Source: Azospirillum griseum
Lineage (GTDB): Bacteria; Pseudomonadota; Alphaproteobacteria; Azospirillales; Azospirillaceae
DNA: 64,000 bases
Assembly: GCF_003966125.1 (NCBI RefSeq)
Contig: NZ_RXMA01000026.1
Coordinates: forward strand, 2,356 to 66,355
Reading direction: 5' to 3'
Of this stretch, positions 1-7,950 are shown piece after piece; position 1 is the stretch's first letter, and every line of letters begins with the position of its first letter. The position numbers and the translations under genes are program-made. The notes beneath the pieces were generated by a model, which saw nothing but the letters and a program-made list of their open reading frames with translations, was not told the origin of the DNA and did no database searches.

Positions 1-687
1 GCCGGCGCTGCGCTTGGCCGGTTCGGCCACCGTCAGCGTCGTCAGGCGCGGCGTCACATCGACGCCCAGCGCGTCCGGCGTGACGGTTTCCAGCGGCTTC
101 TTCTTCGCCTTCATGATGTTGGGAAGGCTGGCGTAGCGCGGCTCGTTCAGGCGCAAATCGGCGGTGACGATGGCGGGCAAGGCCAGCTCCACCGTTTCCA
201 GACCGCCGTCGATCTCGCGCGTCACCGCGACGGTGCCAGCGCCCGGAACCACCTTCGACGCGAAGGTCCCCTGGCCCCAGCCCAGCAGCGCGGCCAGCAT
301 CTGGCCGGTCTGGTTGCAATCGTCGTCGATCGCCTGCTTGCCCAGGATGACCAGCGACGGGCCTTCCTTCTCCACCAGCGCCTTCAGCACCTTGGCCACG
401 CCCAGCGGCTGGGTTTCCGCGTCCGTCTGCACCAGGATGGCGCGGTCCGCCCCCATCGCCAGCGCCGTCCGCAGCGTCTCCTGTGCGGCCGTCGGCCCCA
501 CCGACACGGCGATGATCTCCGCCGCCGTGCCCGCTTCCTTCAACCGAACGGCCTCTTCAACGGCGATCTCGTCGAAGGGGTTCATGCTCATCTTCACGTT
601 CGCGGTCTCAACGCCGCTGCCATCCGCCTTCACGCGGATCTTCACGTTGTAATCGACCACTCGTTTGACGGGGACGAGAACTTTCAT
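1..687 (-). CDS. etfB: Electron transfer flavoprotein beta subunit, C-terminus cut by window edge
   Basis: EtfB is half of the soluble heterodimer that passes electrons from acyl-CoA and other flavin dehydrogenases to ETF-ubiquinone oxidoreductase. 229 codons are visible from an ATG at 685-687. The protein opens MKVLVPVKRVVDYNVKIRV and holds the family stretches NPFDEIAVEEA, LGKQAIDDDCNQTGQMLA and LPAIVTADLRLNEPRYASLPN. The family is usually about 249 residues, so roughly 20 C-terminal residues lie left of the window. A GGTGGG sequence precedes the ATG. The adenosyltransferase gene lies just upstream on the same strand, an order I recall from Rhodospirillales. etfA would be expected next, outside the window. 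Confidence 0.95.
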   Translation of the reverse strand, partial: MKVLVPVKRVVDYNVKIRVKADGSGVETANVKMSMNPFDEIAVEEAVRLKEAGTAAEIIAVSVGPTAAQETLRTALAMGADRAILVQTDAETQPLGVAKVLKALVEKEGPSLVILGKQAIDDDCNQTGQMLAALLGWGQGTFASKVVPGAGTVAVTREIDGGLETVELALPAIVTADLRLNEPRYASLPNIMKAKKKPLETVTPDALGVDVTPRLTTLTVAEPAKRSAG

Positions 688-817
688 AACCCACCCTGAC
701 CGGTTGTGCGCGCGCCTTTGGGGGCGAACACCGCGAAAAATTGCTGTGGTTGCGAACGGACCATAGGATTTGCCGTTTCCACTGTCAATGTCGCCCAAGC
801 TGTGGGCGGTTGTGGCC

Positions 818-1387
818 TCATCGGTTGGCCCCCGGGACCCACAGCACGTCTTGCGCCCCGTTGCCGTTGACCACGCGGCTCAGCACGAACAGATGGTCGG
901 ACAGGCGGTTGATGTATTTCAGCGCGGCGGCTGTGACCGGTTCGCGCTGGGCCAGATCGGTCATCAGCCGTTCGGCCCGGCGGGTGACGGTGCGGGCGAG
1001 GTGGAGGTGGGCCGCCGCCGGGGTCCCGCCCGGCAGGATGAAGGATTTCAGCGGAGCCAGATCGGCGTTCATCGCGTCGATCTCCGCCTCCAACCGGTCC
1101 ACCTGCGACGGAAGGACGCGCAACGGCGGGTGTTTCGGGTTCGGCTCCTCCGGGGTGCAGAGGTCGGCCCCCAGGTCGAACAGGTCGTTTTGGATGCGGC
1201 CCAGCATGGCGTCGATGGCGGGCTGGTCGGCGGTGTGCAGCCGGGCCAGCCCGATGGCGGCGTTCGCCTCGTCCACCGTGCCATAGGCGGCGACGCGCAG
1301 GTTGTGCTTTGGCACGCGCGCGCCGTCGCCGAGCGAGGTTTCCCCGGCGTCGCCGCCGCGCGTGTAGATGCGGGTCAGACTCACCAT
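818..1387 (-). CDS. PduO-type ATP:cob(I)alamin adenosyltransferase
   Basis: This 189-residue protein transfers the adenosyl group of ATP to cob(I)alamin, making coenzyme B12 for enzymes such as methylmalonyl-CoA mutase. Family hallmarks are visible: N-terminal TRGGDAGETSLGDGARV, the ATP-binding region; a central QNDLFDLGADL; FILPGG followed by AAAHLHLARTVTRRAER; and C-terminal YINRLSDHLFVLSR. Length and motif order fit the PduO/MMAB family rather than CobA/BtuR. The gene sits between the HIG1-like gene upstream (7 bp gap) and etfB downstream. The three probably form one transcript tied to acyl-CoA and propionate-type metabolism; that link is inference. Confidence 0.93.
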   Translation of the reverse strand: MVSLTRIYTRGGDAGETSLGDGARVPKHNLRVAAYGTVDEANAAIGLARLHTADQPAIDAMLGRIQNDLFDLGADLCTPEEPNPKHPPLRVLPSQVDRLEAEIDAMNADLAPLKSFILPGGTPAAAHLHLARTVTRRAERLMTDLAQREPVTAAALKYINRLSDHLFVLSRVVNGNGAQDVLWVPGANR

Positions 1388-1394
1388 GGCCGGG

Positions 1395-1589
1395 TCATCC
1401 TTGGGTCAGCAGGGCAATGACGAAGAGCAGAAGCGCCAGCCCCTGCAGGATCACGCGCAGCCGCATGATCTTGTTGGAGCGCTGGGGATCGCCCCCGCCA
1501 CCGCGCGCCATGAAGAAGAGACCGACGAAGAGCGAGCCGACCACCGCCAGCATCGCCACGATCATGAGAATGGGGAAAAGTCCGTTCAT
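1395..1589 (-). CDS. Small two-helix membrane protein, HIG1-like
   Basis: A 64-residue protein with two hydrophobic segments at about 4-26 and 44-61, joined by a short polar glycine/lysine-rich loop. The loop-to-helix stretch KIMRLRVILQGLALLLF matches the HIG1 domain signature (RxxxQG). HIG1 proteins associate with respiratory complexes in mitochondria; the bacterial role is not defined. It is the first gene of the minus-strand trio with the cobalamin adenosyltransferase (stop 7 bp before that start) and etfB, and a small twin-transmembrane protein in this position is familiar from Rhodospirillales. Function is unassigned. Confidence 0.8.
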   Translation of the reverse strand: MNGLFPILMIVAMLAVVGSLFVGLFFMARGGGGDPQRSNKIMRLRVILQGLALLLFVIALLTQG

Positions 1590-1790
1590 GGCGGCGACTA
1601 TAGCGCAGCCGACGCACGCCGCCTATGGCAAGCGCGCGCCTGCGGTGACAGCGATCCCAGGGGTGCCGCAACCCAATTTTGGCGCACCGACGATCCTGAC
1701 CGTTGCCAAAGCCGTTGCGCGGCTTACAGTGCGTGCACGTACAGGCGCGCGGGGGGCTGCGCGCCGGGCTTGAGGCGGAGTGACGGTGTG

Positions 1791-3224
1791 ATGCGGCGGC
1801 GGACCTTCCTGAAAGCGGCGGCGGCAACGGCGACCCTGGCGTCGATGGGGGGCGGCGTGCAGGCTCTGGCCGCGCCCAAAGGATCGCTGCGCGGCTTTCC
1901 CGATGGGTTCCTGTGGGGTTGCTCCACCTCGGCCTATCAGATCGAAGGGGCGGTGGCGGAGGACGGGCGCGGCCCCAGCGTGTGGGACCGGTTCAGCCAC
2001 GCTTACGGCCGTGTTGCCAACGGCGACACCGGCGACATGGCCTGCGACCACTACCACCGCTATCAGGAGGATGTGGATCTGATGGCGAAGGCGGGGATGC
2101 GGGCCTACCGCTTTTCCGTCGCCTGGCCGCGCGTGCTGCCGGAGGGGACCGGGGCGGTCAACGCCAAGGGGCTGGATTTTTACGACCGTCTGACCGACGC
2201 GCTGCTGGCGCGCAACATCGAACCCTGGCCCTGCCTGTTCCATTGGGATTTGCCGCAGGCTTTGCAGGACAAGGGCGGCTGGCTGAATCGCGACATCGCC
2301 GGGTGGTTCAGCGATTACGCCCTGACCGTTGCCGCCCGGCTGGGCGACCGCGCCAAAAGCTGGGCCATGCTGAACGAACCGTCGGTGGTCGCCATCTTCG
2401 GCTATGGCATGGGGCTGCACGCGCCGGGCGTGACCGGGCGGACCCATTGCCTGAAGGCGATTCACACCCAGAATCTGGCGCAGGGCCGGGCGCTGGCGGC
2501 GCTGCGGGCGGCGGGCGGCGGCAAGGGGTGGAAGCTGGGCACGGTGCTGTCGCTGCAACCCTCCTGGCCGGTCGGCGGTCTGGACGCCAATTACCCGGCC
2601 TCGCAGATGTGGGACGCGGTGTGGAACCGCGCCTGTCTTGATCCGCTGATCAAGGGCGTGTACCCGGAGGAGCTGGCCGCCGATTTCGCCGCCCTGACCA
2701 AGCCGGGCGATCTGGAGACGATCCGCCAGCCCATTGATTTCCTTGGCGTCAATTACTACAGCCGGATGCACCAGCAGCCCGACCCGCAGGGGCTGTTCGG
2801 CACCGGTTACGGCTCTCCCCCCGAAGGGACGCGGCGCACCGCGATGGACTGGCCGGTCGAGCCGGACGGGCTGGCGGAAATCCTCGCCGAATTGCAGGAA
2901 AGCTACGGCAACCCGCCGGTCTACATCACCGAGAACGGGGCCGATTACGTCGATGAGGTCGGCCCCTCCGGCCGGGTTGAGGACCGCGACCGCATCGCCT
3001 ATCTGCGCGACCACATGCTCGCCGCCCGCAAGGCGATGGACGACGGGGCGAATGTGCGGGGCTGGCTGGTCTGGACGCTGCTGGACAATTTCGAATGGGC
3101 GGAGGGCTACCGCCGCCATTTCGGTCTGGTCCAGGTGGACCGCAAGACCATGGCCCGCACGCCCAAGGCCAGCTACGATTGGTACGCCAAGGTCATCCGG
3201 AAGAACGGCGTGCCGACGGTCTGA
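1791..3224 (+). CDS. GH1 beta-glucosidase with Tat signal
   Basis: A 477-residue glycoside hydrolase family 1 enzyme that hydrolyses beta-glucosides with retention. FLWGCSTSAYQIEGA begins the barrel. The acid/base glutamate is E196 in LNEP and the nucleophile is E381 in ITENG. The N-terminus MRRRTFLKAAAA followed by an alanine-rich hydrophobic segment is a twin-arginine signal, so export is predicted; most GH1 enzymes are cytoplasmic. The ATG at 1791 was chosen because it places the RR motif at the N-terminus; the frame is open much further upstream, but that part reads as low-complexity sequence antisense to the HIG1-like gene. A GTG lies directly before the ATG. Confidence 0.93.
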   Translation: MRRRTFLKAAAATATLASMGGGVQALAAPKGSLRGFPDGFLWGCSTSAYQIEGAVAEDGRGPSVWDRFSHAYGRVANGDTGDMACDHYHRYQEDVDLMAKAGMRAYRFSVAWPRVLPEGTGAVNAKGLDFYDRLTDALLARNIEPWPCLFHWDLPQALQDKGGWLNRDIAGWFSDYALTVAARLGDRAKSWAMLNEPSVVAIFGYGMGLHAPGVTGRTHCLKAIHTQNLAQGRALAALRAAGGGKGWKLGTVLSLQPSWPVGGLDANYPASQMWDAVWNRACLDPLIKGVYPEELAADFAALTKPGDLETIRQPIDFLGVNYYSRMHQQPDPQGLFGTGYGSPPEGTRRTAMDWPVEPDGLAEILAELQESYGNPPVYITENGADYVDEVGPSGRVEDRDRIAYLRDHMLAARKAMDDGANVRGWLVWTLLDNFEWAEGYRRHFGLVQVDRKTMARTPKASYDWYAKVIRKNGVPTV

Positions 3225-3285
3225 CCGGCCCGTCTGCTTGACCGCCCTGTCTGGTTGATCGACCCGTCGGCGCGGACGGGCGGTT

Positions 3286-3876
3286 CTACAGCCGCGCCAT
3301 CAGCGCCGCCACCCGTTCCAGATGGCGGGCGCGGGCGGTGTCGGTGGCCCGGTCCATGTCGTAGAGGGCGCAATAGCGCAGGCGGGCTTGCGGGGCGCAA
3401 GCGGTCAGCACCCCTTTGGTCAGGATGCGGCGCGCGGGGTTGCGCATGTAAAGTTCGGTCAACCACCAGGGCGATCCGAAGCTGGTCAGCACGCTGACGC
3501 TGCGCAGCCCGGTCAGCAGCGGCAGGATGCGCCCGCCCGCCCGGTCGTGGCGGAAGGCGACGCCCGGCACCCACACCCGATCGAAATAGCCCTTCAAAAT
3601 CGCCGGTTGGTCGAACCACCAATGGGGGTAGACCAGAACCAGCGCCTCGGCCCAGCGCAGCCGCTCCACCAGCGGGGCGACGGCGGAGGAGTCATACTCG
3701 GCGTCGAAATAGCCCGCCCGCTCCGCCGGGGTCAGAGCGGGGGCGAAGCCCTCGGCGTACAGGTCGGCCGTCGCCACCTCGTGGCCGCAGGCGCGCAGCC
3801 GGTCGGCGGCGGTGCGGTGGACGGCGGCGGCAAAGCTGTCGGGCAGCGGGTGGGCGAGGATGGTGTGCACGCGCAT
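3286..3876 (-). CDS. NAD(P)H:quinone oxidoreductase-type flavoprotein
   Basis: A 196-residue flavodoxin-2 fold protein of the NQO/KefF type, expected to bind FAD or FMN and reduce quinones or similar acceptors with NAD(P)H. The N-terminal ILAHPLPDSFAAAV is the family's HPxxxSF flavin-phosphate motif. VLVYPHWWFDQPAILKGYFDRVWVPGVAF matches the conserved PxWWxxxPAxLKGxxDRVxxxGxAF block, and SFGSPWWL is also typical. No kef antiporter gene is adjacent, so the substrate is open. The gene converges with the beta-glucosidase, with a small hairpin between them. Confidence 0.88.
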   Translation of the reverse strand: MRVHTILAHPLPDSFAAAVHRTAADRLRACGHEVATADLYAEGFAPALTPAERAGYFDAEYDSSAVAPLVERLRWAEALVLVYPHWWFDQPAILKGYFDRVWVPGVAFRHDRAGGRILPLLTGLRSVSVLTSFGSPWWLTELYMRNPARRILTKGVLTACAPQARLRYCALYDMDRATDTARARHLERVAALMARL

Positions 3877-3961
3877 GGTGCGGCGATCCTACCACGTGGC
3901 GCGCGCTGTGCTAGAGTGCCGACGCTTCCGCCCACCCCTCTTGGATGCCCCCGTTCCGATC

Positions 3962-4393
3962 ATGATCGCCGCGCCCCCGTCCCATCCCACGCGCTACGCC
4001 ATCCAGAAGGCGCGCGGCAAAGGGTGGAAGACCCTGGAGGTGGGGGAGGAACTGCCCCACGCCAAGGCGCGGTTCGAGACGATGATCGGCGTCAACCCGC
4101 GCGCCTATTTCCGGCTGATCCAGTTGGAGTACAACGCCGAGGCCGATTACGAGGGCATGGAGTTCAACTGGACGCTGATCGAGCTGTATGACCCGACGCA
4201 ACCGGGAAACCGCCGTCCGCCGCCGCGCGCGGGGACGGCCAACGCCGCTGCGGCGCGCGGGGCCAAATCCCCCAAAGCGCCCGGCGGCAGGGAGCGGGTG
4301 CCGTTGCCGCTGCGCTTTTATCTGTCGGTGATCCTGATCGGCCTGCTGGTTGGCGGGCTGGCCTATCTGCGCTACGCCGCGCCCGGCCGGTGA
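3962..4393 (+). CDS. Hypothetical protein with C-terminal membrane anchor
   Basis: A 143-residue protein of unknown function. The first 80 or so residues are soluble and contain FETMIGVNPRAYFRLIQLEYNAE, with several aromatic residues. A basic, alanine/proline-rich linker follows (about 80-115). A single hydrophobic helix, FYLSVILIGLLVGGLAYL, lies near the C-terminus, so the soluble part is probably held at the inner membrane. I chose the ATG at 3962 because the upstream open frame is antisense to the quinone reductase. It converges with the lipoprotein gene. Confidence 0.6.
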   Translation: MIAAPPSHPTRYAIQKARGKGWKTLEVGEELPHAKARFETMIGVNPRAYFRLIQLEYNAEADYEGMEFNWTLIELYDPTQPGNRRPPPRAGTANAAAARGAKSPKAPGGRERVPLPLRFYLSVILIGLLVGGLAYLRYAAPGR

Positions 4394-4421
4394 GATGGCG
4401 GGCGGGGCAGGGAACGAGCGG

Positions 4422-4679
4422 TCACTCCGCCTTGTAGCCCTTGCGCCGCATGCATTGGCCGAAGATTTCCTTGCGGTACTGGTATTGCGGGGTTTCCGGC
4501 AAGGGGCGGTTGGGATAGCCGCGCAGCCGCATGGTGACGTCCACCTCCTCCGTGCACTCGTCGAAGGCGACGGCGGGAACCTCCTTGCTGGCGGTCCATT
4601 CCCGATAGGTCGGGGCGCTGCCGCATCCCGCCAGCAGCACCGTTCCGGCCAACAGGCCCGCCCATGTCGCAACGCTCAT
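4422..4679 (-). CDS. Small predicted lipoprotein
   Basis: An 85-residue protein with a clear type II signal: a hydrophobic stretch followed by the lipobox LLAGC, with the modified cysteine at residue 19. The mature part is short and charged, and has two further cysteines (FDECTEE and GQCMRRKGY) that could form a disulphide in the periplasm. I do not recognise a family. It stands alone on the minus strand, 28 bp from the convergent membrane-anchored protein. Confidence 0.7.
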   Translation of the reverse strand: MSVATWAGLLAGTVLLAGCGSAPTYREWTASKEVPAVAFDECTEEVDVTMRLRGYPNRPLPETPQYQYRKEIFGQCMRRKGYKAE

Positions 4680-4921
4680 GATTCCGACCTCTGTTCAGCG
4701 CCCCCGGTGGGAAGGCTAACACGCCCTGGCCGACTCATCCATTTTCCGGACGCAGTTTTATAGACTGCCCGGAGGATCGTCCGGTCGCGCTGTTTTGGCA
4801 ACGCCCCGCCACGGACAGGGCCGGGATCCAAAATTCGCAACCGAAAAACCGTCGCAATCTGCTAACACAGTAGACCTGTATCGAACGTGGCCGGGCGGGC
4901 CACGGCTGGAAAGGGAGTGTC

Positions 4922-5797
4922 ATGTCTGGGGATCGGTGGCGGACGCTGCGCGGTGTGGCCGCAGCGGCGGCGGTGGCCAGCTTGGCCGGGGTGACGGAAC
5001 TGCGGGCGCAACAGCCCGCGACCGCCGACATCCAATGGGCGCAGAGCATTTTGAAGGAAAAGGGCTTCGACATCGGCGGCCGGGCCAACGGCCAGATGAC
5101 GGCGCAGACCCACGCCGCGCTCAGCGCCTATCAGAAGTCGGTCGGCCTTCCCGCCACCGGGCAGCTCGATTCCGCGACCGTGGCCAAGATGATGGGCGAC
5201 CGCGAGAAAAAGGCGTCCTCCACCATGGGCAGCCTGTCGAAAAGCCAGATCGGCCAGACCCCGCGCGAGAAAGAGGTGGTCCCGCGCGCCGCCCCGACCC
5301 AACGGGTGGACAGCGGCAACGAAACCGTCGGCGGCATGGCCCAATTCGGATCGGCACCGCCCTCCTCGTCCAGCAGCGGGGGCAGCGGTCCGGCGCGCTC
5401 TGCCCAACCGCAAACAACCAGCGCCGAAGCCCCGCTGAACCGCAGCGCGGCGGACGGACCGGTTCCGACCGCCGCCCCCCGCGCGGCGGTGACGGCGACG
5501 TCGGAGGCCGGGCAGCCGGTTCCGCTGGTTGAACCGCCCGCCGGTGCGAACGGACTGCCCGCATGGATGACCAGCGGCCTGCGCTATGGCGTCATGGGCG
5601 TGTTGGCGGCCACGGTGGGCGGCATCGGCTTTGCGTGGTGGCGCAGCGGCCGCGCGCCCGCTCCGGTCGCGCCGCTGGGCGGTGGCTCTGGCGACGGCGC
5701 GCCGCGCGACACCCGAGTCGAACCCAGCTTCGGCACCCGCCGCCGGGAGGAGTTGACCCCCGGCCCCCGCCTGACCGCCGAGGCGCGGCGGCGCTGA
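4922..5797 (+). CDS. Peptidoglycan-binding-like domain protein with C-terminal transmembrane helix
   Basis: A 291-residue protein. Residues 1-30 form a signal peptide ending near LRAQQ. Residues 37-92 fit the PG_binding_1 fold, with QSILKEKGFDIGGRANGQMTAQT, LSAYQKSVGLPATGQLD and a final hydrophobic helix. A long Ser/Pro/Ala-rich linker follows, then a membrane helix at about 222-240, followed by WWRSGR. The layout suggests a periplasmic cell-wall-binding module tethered to the inner membrane. No catalytic domain is visible. An A/G-rich GGAAAGGGAGTGTC precedes the ATG. A perfect 8-bp stem-loop lies 68 bp after the stop. Confidence 0.75.
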   Translation: MSGDRWRTLRGVAAAAAVASLAGVTELRAQQPATADIQWAQSILKEKGFDIGGRANGQMTAQTHAALSAYQKSVGLPATGQLDSATVAKMMGDREKKASSTMGSLSKSQIGQTPREKEVVPRAAPTQRVDSGNETVGGMAQFGSAPPSSSSSGGSGPARSAQPQTTSAEAPLNRSAADGPVPTAAPRAAVTATSEAGQPVPLVEPPAGANGLPAWMTSGLRYGVMGVLAATVGGIGFAWWRSGRAPAPVAPLGGGSGDGAPRDTRVEPSFGTRRREELTPGPRLTAEARRR

Positions 5798-5864
5798 CGC
5801 GCGCGGGTTTGCGCGGTCCTCCAGGAATCGAGCGTTGCGCAGGGGCGGCCCAACCCGACGCGAG

Positions 5865-5893
5865 AGAGGGTGCCCTTTGGCAATTCACCCTCT
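5865..5893. terminator. Perfect 8-bp stem-loop downstream of the PG-binding gene
   Basis: AGAGGGTG at 5865-5872 pairs with CACCCTCT at 5886-5893 around a 13-base loop, which itself contains GCC-CTTT-GGC. There is no T-run after it, so it may be a weak or factor-assisted terminator, or a leader structure for the downstream small ORF. Confidence 0.35.
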
Positions 5894-6023
5894 GCGGTCG
5901 AAAAAGGCGTGGAAACACCCGCGAATTTGATTGTACCCTTCAATCGTCAGACAAACGAAACGGTGCCGTCACAATTCACGCGTAGGGTTTTCTCTCCTTC
6001 GGACGCTTGCCAGCGGGAGTGTC

Positions 6024-6260
6024 ATGCGCCTCACCATCGAAGTTCTGGATCAGAAGACGCTCAATTGGAACGTGCTCGCCTGCCATGACGGGGTCGGGAT
6101 CGACGCCGCGCCGGGAATTGTGGCGGTTCTGCGCGATGGGCTGCCCGATATGACAAGCCTGCGTTGGAATTGGTCGCGTTTGCAGCCACACTCATCGGCA
6201 AGCGCACCCAGCCCGACACCGGTCGGACGCAACCACCGCAAACGGGGCGTCCGTCGCTGA
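6024..6260 (+). CDS. Small hypothetical protein upstream of the histidine kinase
   Basis: A 78-codon frame beginning MRLTIEVLDQKTLNWNVLACHDG. GGGAG stands at a suitable distance before the ATG. The first 47 residues have normal protein-like composition; the tail is basic and Ser/Pro-rich. No family is recognised. It lies 94 bp before the kinase on the same strand and could be a short accessory gene. The arguments for it being real are the ribosome-binding site and the coding-like start. The argument against is that the long antisense open frames here are mere GC artefacts and this one could be too. Confidence 0.45.
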   Translation: MRLTIEVLDQKTLNWNVLACHDGVGIDAAPGIVAVLRDGLPDMTSLRWNWSRLQPHSSASAPSPTPVGRNHRKRGVRR

Positions 6261-6354
6261 CCTTCCTTTGGACCGTGTGACGGTCCGTTCCGGTGGTCGC
6301 CGACGGCTTTGGTGCTGTGCGCATCGGGCCTGACGGCCACCGGGAGGGATCGGG

Positions 6355-7950
6355 ATGCTGACCATCTTCGACCGCAGTCTGTTGGCGCGCGCCGTGGCGT
6401 TGATCTGCGCCCCGCTTTTGCTGGTGGTTGCGGTCGCCGTGGTGGTGGCGATTGACTATTCCGACCAGGACGCCCGGCGCGCCCTGAGCGAACGCGCGCA
6501 CCAGACGGTGGCCCTGTTGGCCGGTGGGGCGGGCGATGCCCTGTGGAACATGGACCGCAAGGCGGCCGAGGCGGTGCTGCAGCCGATCCTGTCCGATCCC
6601 GATTTCTCCGGCATGCGGGTCTTGGATCAGGACGGATCGCCCTTTGTCGCGGTTGGAGATTTTTCCGCACCGGAGCGCGGGCTGATCGTGGTGCAGCAAA
6701 CGCTGTCCCACATGGTCGGATCGTCGACGCAGCGAATCGGTGGATTGGAACTGCGGCTGGCGACGGCGCGGGCCGAAACCGAAATTCTGCGACGCGCCCG
6801 CAGCATCGCGTTGAGCGGTGTCGCGCTGCTGGTCGCCATTTGCGCGTTGCTGGCCTTGATCCTGCGGGGCGTCACCGCGCCGATTCGGTCCATGACCCGG
6901 TGCGTGACGGCGCTGGCCGCCGGGGTGGTCGATGCGCCGATTCCCGTGGTCCGGCGGATGGACGAGGTGGGGCGGATGACCATGGCGCTCGGCGTCTTGA
7001 AGGAGCATGAGGTCGAGCGGCTGCGCTTCATCGAACGTCAGGCCCACCAGATGGAAGAGATCGAGCGCACCGTCGCCGAACGGACGCGGGAACTGCGCGA
7101 GGCGTTGGAGACTTTGCAGCGCGCCCAATCCGAACTGGTGCGGGCGGAAAACATGGCGGCGTTGGGGGGGATGGTCGCGGCGATGGCGCACGAGATCAAC
7201 ACCCCCTTGGGCAATGGCCTGACCGTAGCCACCACGCTGGGGGACAAGATCACCGAGTTCAGCGCCTTGCTGGAGGGCAAGGAACTGCGCCGCTCGGTGC
7301 TGCGCGAGTATTCGGACAGCTTCAACACCGCCAACCGGCTGTTGGTGGGCAACCTGACGCGGGCGGCGGAACTGATCGGCCGTTTCAAACGGGTGGCCGT
7401 CGACCAGACCAGCGAATTGCGCCGCAGTTTCGAACTGGATGTCGTGTGCGGCGAGGTTGTTGCCATGCTTGCCCCCAGCCACAAGCACGCTCCGGTGGCG
7501 TTTGTGATGGATCTGCCGCCCGGCATCGTCATGGACAGCTACCCCGGCGCGCTGGGGCAAATTCTGACCAATCTGGTTGCCAACGCCGTGCTGCACGGCT
7601 TTTCCGAAGCAAGCAAGCCCGGAACCATCCGCGTGACCGCCGAACGGCTGGAGGACACGGGACTTGGCGACCATGTGCGTCTGTGTGTCCATGACGATGG
7701 GTGTGGCATTCCCCCGGCCATCCTGCCGCGCATCTTCGATCCGTTTTTCACCACGAAATTCGGGGCGGGCGGCAGTGGTCTGGGGCTGCACATCGTCTAC
7801 GCCATCGTCACCCGTGTCATGGGGGGATCGGTGGCGGTGGACAGCGAGGTCGGCGTGGGGACGCGCTTCGTCATGGTTCTGCCGCTGGTGGCGCCACTCC
7901 ACGCGCCGGAGGAAAGCGGGGGCCGTCCGCGCCGTCTAGCCATCCCGTGA
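6355..7950 (+). CDS. Membrane sensor histidine kinase
   Basis: A 531-residue two-component kinase. TM1 is at about 12-33, a periplasmic sensor of about 115 residues follows, and TM2 lies near 152-173. A HAMP domain and a coiled coil (QMEEIERTVAERTRELREAL) lead to the dimerisation/phosphoacceptor box MAHEINTPLGN with H279. The HATPase domain has LTNLVANAVLHGF (N box), DDGCGIPP (G1) and GAGGSGLGLHIVY (G2). No receiver domain is present, so the partner is separate. The gene's last 15 bp overlap the 3' end of the convergent DUF3369/EAL regulator, a plausible partner by position only. Confidence 0.93.
   Translation: MLTIFDRSLLARAVALICAPLLLVVAVAVVVAIDYSDQDARRALSERAHQTVALLAGGAGDALWNMDRKAAEAVLQPILSDPDFSGMRVLDQDGSPFVAVGDFSAPERGLIVVQQTLSHMVGSSTQRIGGLELRLATARAETEILRRARSIALSGVALLVAICALLALILRGVTAPIRSMTRCVTALAAGVVDAPIPVVRRMDEVGRMTMALGVLKEHEVERLRFIERQAHQMEEIERTVAERTRELREALETLQRAQSELVRAENMAALGGMVAAMAHEINTPLGNGLTVATTLGDKITEFSALLEGKELRRSVLREYSDSFNTANRLLVGNLTRAAELIGRFKRVAVDQTSELRRSFELDVVCGEVVAMLAPSHKHAPVAFVMDLPPGIVMDSYPGALGQILTNLVANAVLHGFSEASKPGTIRVTAERLEDTGLGDHVRLCVHDDGCGIPPAILPRIFDPFFTTKFGAGGSGLGLHIVYAIVTRVMGGSVAVDSEVGVGTRFVMVLPLVAPLHAPEESGGRPRRLAIP

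Noticed and set aside
1623..3119. Long minus-strand open frame antisense to the beta-glucosidase
   Set aside because: Composition is that of a GC-rich shadow; the plus strand has clear GH1 motifs with both catalytic glutamates.
3263..3280. CCCGTC-GGCGCG-GACGGG hairpin between the beta-glucosidase and quinone reductase genes, as a terminator
   Set aside because: Only six base pairs and no T-run; too weak to list as a feature.
6061..7902. 613-codon minus-strand frame antisense to the histidine kinase
   Set aside because: No domain pattern, rich in His/Gln/Arg as typical of shadow frames; the kinase motifs are on the plus strand.
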